64,000 nt of DNA, taken from positions 198,807 to 262,806 of the forward strand of contig JBCCIP010000002.1 in assembly GCA_039111475.1 (NCBI GenBank), read 5' to 3'. Position numbers and translations under genes: made by a program. The notes under the pieces were generated by a model. That model had not been told where the DNA came from, made no database searches, and saw only the letters and a list, made by a program, of their open reading frames with translations. This DNA comes from JAUIET01 sp039111475. Lineage in GTDB: Bacteria > Pseudomonadota > Gammaproteobacteria > Pseudomonadales > JAUIET01. Positions within the stretch are counted from its first letter, which is position 1. Each line of letters opens with the position of its first letter. This document shows, one piece after another, positions 60,672 through 64,000 of the stretch.

Positions 60672-62120
60672 TTATCCATCACTCACCTTACTGGCCAAAA
60701 GTTTCTCAATTGCCAACGCAATTCCCAATACCTCGCGGTCACTAGCGGCCGGCCCGTCAATCTCCAGGCCCACTGGCAAACCGTCGCAAACACTGGTTAG
60801 AGGCAGGCTTACTGCGGGAAGTCCGGCAATGCTGGCTGGATCCGTATTGTGGATATATGACGGGAAGGTAGGTATTTTCCCGCCATTAAGATCCACAGTT
60901 TCCACCGACCCTTTAATGGGGCGCGCGGGTAATTTGGTTGTTGGAAACACCATGCCGGCTAACTGGTTCTGCTCGAAATAAAAAGCATACAATTGCTGCA
61001 AACGGGTCAGGGCCTGCAATGCCAGCTGATAGGTTTCTTCAGGGATAGCGGTTAAAGGCGCTGTTGCGCCCACGAATACTGTTTGCACATCAGGGCTAGC
61101 AACACCGGCAACAAGATCTGCCAGACTAAGTCCAGTCTCGTATTTCGCCAAATAAGTCGTTAAATCACGAACCGCTTCAAACAATGCGATTGGGAAGCCA
61201 CTGCGCGCCAATAAATCCGCCAGTTCGGGTACTTCAGCGTCGACCAATTCAACGCCGGCGCCTTGCAAACCTTCCAGTGCCCTGTTGATGCATTGCTTCA
61301 CGTGTGGGTCGAGCCCTGAATAGAAGTAGGCTCGATCAACACCTAGTCTAAGTCCATCAAGGCTGATTTCAGGTAAACCCATTGCGTCGCCCGAAATGAC
61401 CGCATCAAGTTTTGCCAGCATCGCTATATTTTTTGCAATCGGACCAATAGTGTCGCGCGTATCCGACACTGGCGTCACCGCACCTGTTGGATATCGACCA
61501 CTGCTTGGCCTGAACCCAGTTACGCCAGTAAGTGCCGGAGGAATACGAACTGAACCGCCTGTGTCCGTGCCCAGGCCTGCCTCAACGATGCCAGCCGCCA
61601 CCGCTGCGGCCGTTCCCCCGCTACTACCGCCAGCAAACATCATAGGGGCTGCCGGGTTGCGTACCGGCCCAAACGCCGTGTTATCACTGGTGATACCGAA
61701 AGCAAGCTCATGCATATTCGCCTTGCCCAACACAATAGCGCCTGCCTTCTTAAGCTGCGCTATCACTGGGTTGTCCTCAGTGGGAACAAAGTTCTTTAAC
61801 GCGGGAGTTCCAGCCGTATTGGGCAAGCCGGCCACATGAATGTTGTCTTTTATTGCCAAAAGCACGCCGGCGAGTGGGCCTTTCTCGTCCTCGCTTGCAT
61901 CTAACCGCCTCGCCGCGCGCAACGCGCCCTTCGCATCAATGGTGATGAACGCATTTAAATTCGACAACAACTCCGCTCGATTCAAAGCCTGCTGAACCTT
62001 CATTTCCATGGCCCCAGATTCTGCAATCGCGGATACCTCAACGCCTCGTTTCGCTGTTTCCGGCTTCCCGCAAGCCGCCATGTTGGCCAGTAAACACGCC
62101 ACAATGAATAGTCGGTACAC
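60672..62120 (-). CDS. Amidase-signature lipoprotein
   Basis: A 482-residue amidase-signature enzyme with the full Ser-cisSer-Lys triad: K91 (AIKDN), S166 (GGSSGG) and S190 (GTDTGGSVRIP), with the family spacing. A lipoprotein signal (MAAC, Cys17) places it outside the cytoplasm. Signature amidases hydrolyse aryl or acyl amides, including indole-3-acetamide in IaaH. Its location beside an exported acylase suggests amide scavenging. It diverges from the LuxR gene by 108 bases. Confidence 0.9.
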   Translation of the reverse strand: MYRLFIVACLLANMAACGKPETAKRGVEVSAIAESGAMEMKVQQALNRAELLSNLNAFITIDAKGALRAARRLDASEDEKGPLAGVLLAIKDNIHVAGLPNTAGTPALKNFVPTEDNPVIAQLKKAGAIVLGKANMHELAFGITSDNTAFGPVRNPAAPMMFAGGSSGGTAAAVAAGIVEAGLGTDTGGSVRIPPALTGVTGFRPSSGRYPTGAVTPVSDTRDTIGPIAKNIAMLAKLDAVISGDAMGLPEISLDGLRLGVDRAYFYSGLDPHVKQCINRALEGLQGAGVELVDAEVPELADLLARSGFPIALFEAVRDLTTYLAKYETGLSLADLVAGVASPDVQTVFVGATAPLTAIPEETYQLALQALTRLQQLYAFYFEQNQLAGMVFPTTKLPARPIKGSVETVDLNGGKIPTFPSYIHNTDPASIAGLPAVSLPLTSVCDGLPVGLEIDGPAASDREVLGIALAIEKLLASKVSDG

Positions 62121-62228
62121 ATTTCTCTCCCAAACCTGATTAAACAGACTACGATAACCGCTTTGCCGGCTGTATCATCAATTTTGTTGATTTACGCGCC
62201 TGAAAAATGCGCAGATAGTGCAAGCACC

Positions 62229-63005
62229 ATGAATCTGGAACAGAAAGAATGGCGACAACTTCTCGCCGTCATAGAGCATCTGAACAACAGTCTGGACGAC
62301 CGTGAGATCAGAGAAAATACTGGCAAAGAACTGCTGGATCTTCTGCACGCCGATCACTTCGCCTCTTACGTCTGGAATAGCGACGCACAGGAATTCAGTA
62401 ACCCCGTGTTCCTGAACATGTCCGCCGACAATCTAAATCTCTACGAGCAGTACTATCAATTTCACGACCCAATAACCCATAAGCTGCAACGCCACAAAAA
62501 CGCTGTCTCGGTAAACCAGGTTATTGCCCAGGAAGACCTGGTAAAAACAGAGTTCTTTAATGATTTCCTGCACAAAGACGGCTTGTTCTACGGCATTAAT
62601 ATCTACGTATTCGACAACGCCGATCAGAACATAGGTGACTTCCGAGTGTGGCGGACCAAAGGCCGTGAAAACTTCGGTCAGCGCGAACTGGATATCCTGA
62701 ACATGATTGCACCGCATTTCAGAAACGCCATGCGCAACATATCGTTTGCAAAACACGCTCCGCCAGAACGAGACCTTGCGGCAACGCGGCGTTATTTGTC
62801 AGACAGGCTGTTGCTCACCAAGCGCGAATTGGACGTCGCGGTTTTATTGTTAGAAGGTAAACCAGATAAAATCATGTGCGATGATTTGCATGTCTCCATG
62901 GCAACTTTGCGAACGCATATTCAGAATATTTTTCATAAAGCGAATGTGAATAGTCGCAGTGAGTTTTTTAGTAATGTTCTTTTGAAACCTGACTCGAATC
63001 ACTGA
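62229..63005 (+). CDS. LuxR-family transcriptional regulator
   Basis: A 258-residue regulator. The N-terminal 1 to about 180 region is a sensory domain, possibly GAF-like, and differs from the AHL-binding domain of LuxR. The C-terminal helix-turn-helix is LTKRELDVAVLLLEGKPDKIMCDDLHVSMATLRTHIQNIFHKANVNSRSE. The ATG at 62229 has no strong ribosome site; the in-frame extension to 62163 is weaker. It is divergent from the amidase and may control it or the GST 65 bases downstream. Confidence 0.87.
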   Translation: MNLEQKEWRQLLAVIEHLNNSLDDREIRENTGKELLDLLHADHFASYVWNSDAQEFSNPVFLNMSADNLNLYEQYYQFHDPITHKLQRHKNAVSVNQVIAQEDLVKTEFFNDFLHKDGLFYGINIYVFDNADQNIGDFRVWRTKGRENFGQRELDILNMIAPHFRNAMRNISFAKHAPPERDLAATRRYLSDRLLLTKRELDVAVLLLEGKPDKIMCDDLHVSMATLRTHIQNIFHKANVNSRSEFFSNVLLKPDSNH

Positions 63006-63070
63006 ATGTAAGGTTTAAAAGCAGGTATAATGATTGTTCTTTTTGTCACTGCCAACTGCTGGAAATATTT

Positions 63071-63934
63071 ATGTCTGACTCGTCAAGCTACGTTCCCCCA
63101 AAGGTCTGGACCTGGGACGCCGAAAGTGGCGGCCGATTTGCAAACATTAACCGACCTGTCGCCGGTGCGACCCACGACAAAGAATTGCCAGTGGGCGAAC
63201 ATGACTTGCAGCTGTATTCTTTGGCCACTCCAAACGGCGTTAAAGTCACAGTTTTGTTGGAAGAATTGCTTGAAATCGGCAAGAGCGAGGCTGAGTACGA
63301 CGCTTACCTTATTAACATCGGTGAAGGTGAACAATTCGGAAGTGGATTTGTAGACATCAACCCAAATTCAAAAATACCCGCCTTGCTCGACCGCAGCACA
63401 GAACCTGGCACCCGCGTGTTTGAATCGGGCGCGATTATGATTTACCTTGCTGAAAAATTCGGCGCCTTCTACCCAACTAACCCTTCTGCGCGTGCCGAAT
63501 GTCTTTCATGGCTGATGTGGCAAATGGGCAGCGCACCCTTTCTGGGTGGTGGCTTTGGCCACTTCTATGCTTACGCGCCCGAAAAATACGAGTATCCGAT
63601 CAATCGGTATGCCATGGAAGTAAAGCGCCAGCTGGATGTATTGGATCAAAATCTGGCGGAACGCGAATTCATGTGCGGGGGCGAATACAACATCTCAGAC
63701 ATGGCGATTTACTCCTGGTATGGTGGATTGATTCTCAAGAATATCTACGAAGCGTCCGAGTTTCTCGACGTCGCTTCCTACACCAACCTAATGCGTTGGG
63801 CGACTGCCATAGACGAGCGACCTGCGGTAAAACGAGGTCGACGAGTTAACCGCGGCTGGGGAGATGAAGAAACCCGAGTGGTAGAGCGCCACAGCGCCGC
63901 TGACTTCTCCTGCTCACTGTATGGTTATGTGTGA
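63071..63934 (+). CDS. Glutathione S-transferase (YghU-like)
   Basis: A 287-residue GST with the YghU layout: an N-terminal extension (VWTWDAESGGRFANINRPVAGATHDKELP), a thioredoxin-like domain (LQLYSLATPNGVKVTVLLEEL), and an all-helical C-terminal domain. YghU-type enzymes reduce disulfides or hydroperoxides and bind two glutathiones. It ends on a hairpin that overlaps the stop codon. Detoxifying epoxide or quinone by-products of aromatic degradation would be a suitable role (inference). Confidence 0.9.
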   Translation: MSDSSSYVPPKVWTWDAESGGRFANINRPVAGATHDKELPVGEHDLQLYSLATPNGVKVTVLLEELLEIGKSEAEYDAYLINIGEGEQFGSGFVDINPNSKIPALLDRSTEPGTRVFESGAIMIYLAEKFGAFYPTNPSARAECLSWLMWQMGSAPFLGGGFGHFYAYAPEKYEYPINRYAMEVKRQLDVLDQNLAEREFMCGGEYNISDMAIYSWYGGLILKNIYEASEFLDVASYTNLMRWATAIDERPAVKRGRRVNRGWGDEETRVVERHSAADFSCSLYGYV

Positions 63935-63943
63935 GCAGGAGAA
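63905..63943. terminator. 13-base-arm hairpin overlapping the GST 3' end
   Basis: TTCTCCTGCTCAC (63905-63917) and its exact complement (63931-63943) with a 13-base loop. The stop codon TGA lies in the right arm. There is no U tract, so termination would need Rho, or it may be an RNA-stability element. Confidence 0.4.
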
Positions 63944-63986
63944 AACCTCTTCCAACATCCCTACTCACTCTTTACGAAGCTGCTAC

Positions 63987-63995
63987 GGAGGAGGT
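63987..63995 (+). promoter_or_regulatory. Strong Shine-Dalgarno at the window edge
   Basis: GGAGGAGGT is followed by CAAAT at the last base. If the next base is G, an ATG would begin at 63999, so a further plus-strand gene very likely starts here. Confidence 0.6.
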
Positions 63996-64000
63996 CAAAT

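Noticed and set aside
62137..62177. PaaX-like box in the amidase-LuxR gap
   Set aside because: GTATCA is present, but the nearest TGATTA half-site is 29 bases away and has mismatches, so it does not meet the spacing of the other boxes.

Overview
The window looks like the chromosome of a heterotrophic, probably marine, gammaproteobacterium. The grounds are mid-range GC by eye, dense operons, two large TonB-dependent receptors, a complete phenylacetyl-CoA (paa) gene set with a PaaX regulator, a Na+/acetate-type symporter and several exported hydrolases. No rRNA, tRNA, CRISPR array, insertion sequence or phage gene is visible. Most of the 64 kb is catabolic, and the main theme is CoA-dependent breakdown of aromatic, probably indolic or anthranilic, compounds.

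Layout. 1-6.2 kb: a cytochrome P450 (cut by the window edge) and a SnoaL-like protein diverge from an SDR followed by a TPP-dependent acetoin/2-oxoacid dehydrogenase (E1 alpha, E1 beta, E2; no E3). 6.3-16.2 kb: OsmC, an EAL-HDOD signalling protein, a DUF3604 lipoprotein, a molybdopterin oxidoreductase, a TonB receptor and pyruvate kinase. 16.3-36.8 kb: the most interesting block. It has four transcription units: (i) cyclase/isatin-hydrolase-like, iorA, iorB and gcdH on the minus strand, diverging from a Rid protein and an SDR; (ii) an aromatic-acid MFS transporter and an unknown protein, diverging from a reductive-dehalogenase-like Fe-S protein; (iii) a bifunctional 2-aminobenzoyl-CoA monooxygenase/reductase (AbmA type) with SDR, enoyl-CoA hydratase and acyl-CoA dehydrogenase; (iv) a MarR regulator, a thiolase-fold protein lacking thiolase catalytic residues, a DUF35 protein, an SDR and a Rieske dioxygenase alpha/beta pair. 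36.8-52.9 kb: an acetate-type symporter, paaK, then paaZ-G-I-J, paaA-B-C-D-E, paaX and a fused enoyl-CoA hydratase/3-hydroxyacyl-CoA dehydrogenase. 52.9-64 kb: a periplasmic methyltransferase, a glutamine amidotransferase, a class III aminotransferase, a penicillin-acylase-family lipoprotein, a second TonB receptor, a lipoprotein amidase, a LuxR regulator and a GST.

How it may work together (inference). Units i-iv can be read as one route. A hydroxylated indole-acetyl-CoA is cleaved retro-aldol-wise by the thiolase-fold/DUF35 pair to isatin plus acetyl-CoA. The cyclase opens isatin to isatinate, a 2-oxoacid. The IorAB-type oxidoreductase decarboxylates isatinate directly to 2-aminobenzoyl-CoA without a ligase. 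AbmA dearomatises it, and beta-oxidation enzymes carry it towards glutaryl-CoA, which GcdH takes to crotonyl-CoA. Each step is a family-level guess. However, related TTTAA-NN-TTAAA palindromes occur at the divergent promoters of units i, ii and iii/iv and at the second TonB receptor, so a common (MarR?) regulon is plausible. A second motif with six-base half-sites 27 bases apart (TGATAC/GTATCA type), of the layout known for PaaX, lies before paaZ, before paaA and before the second TonB receptor.
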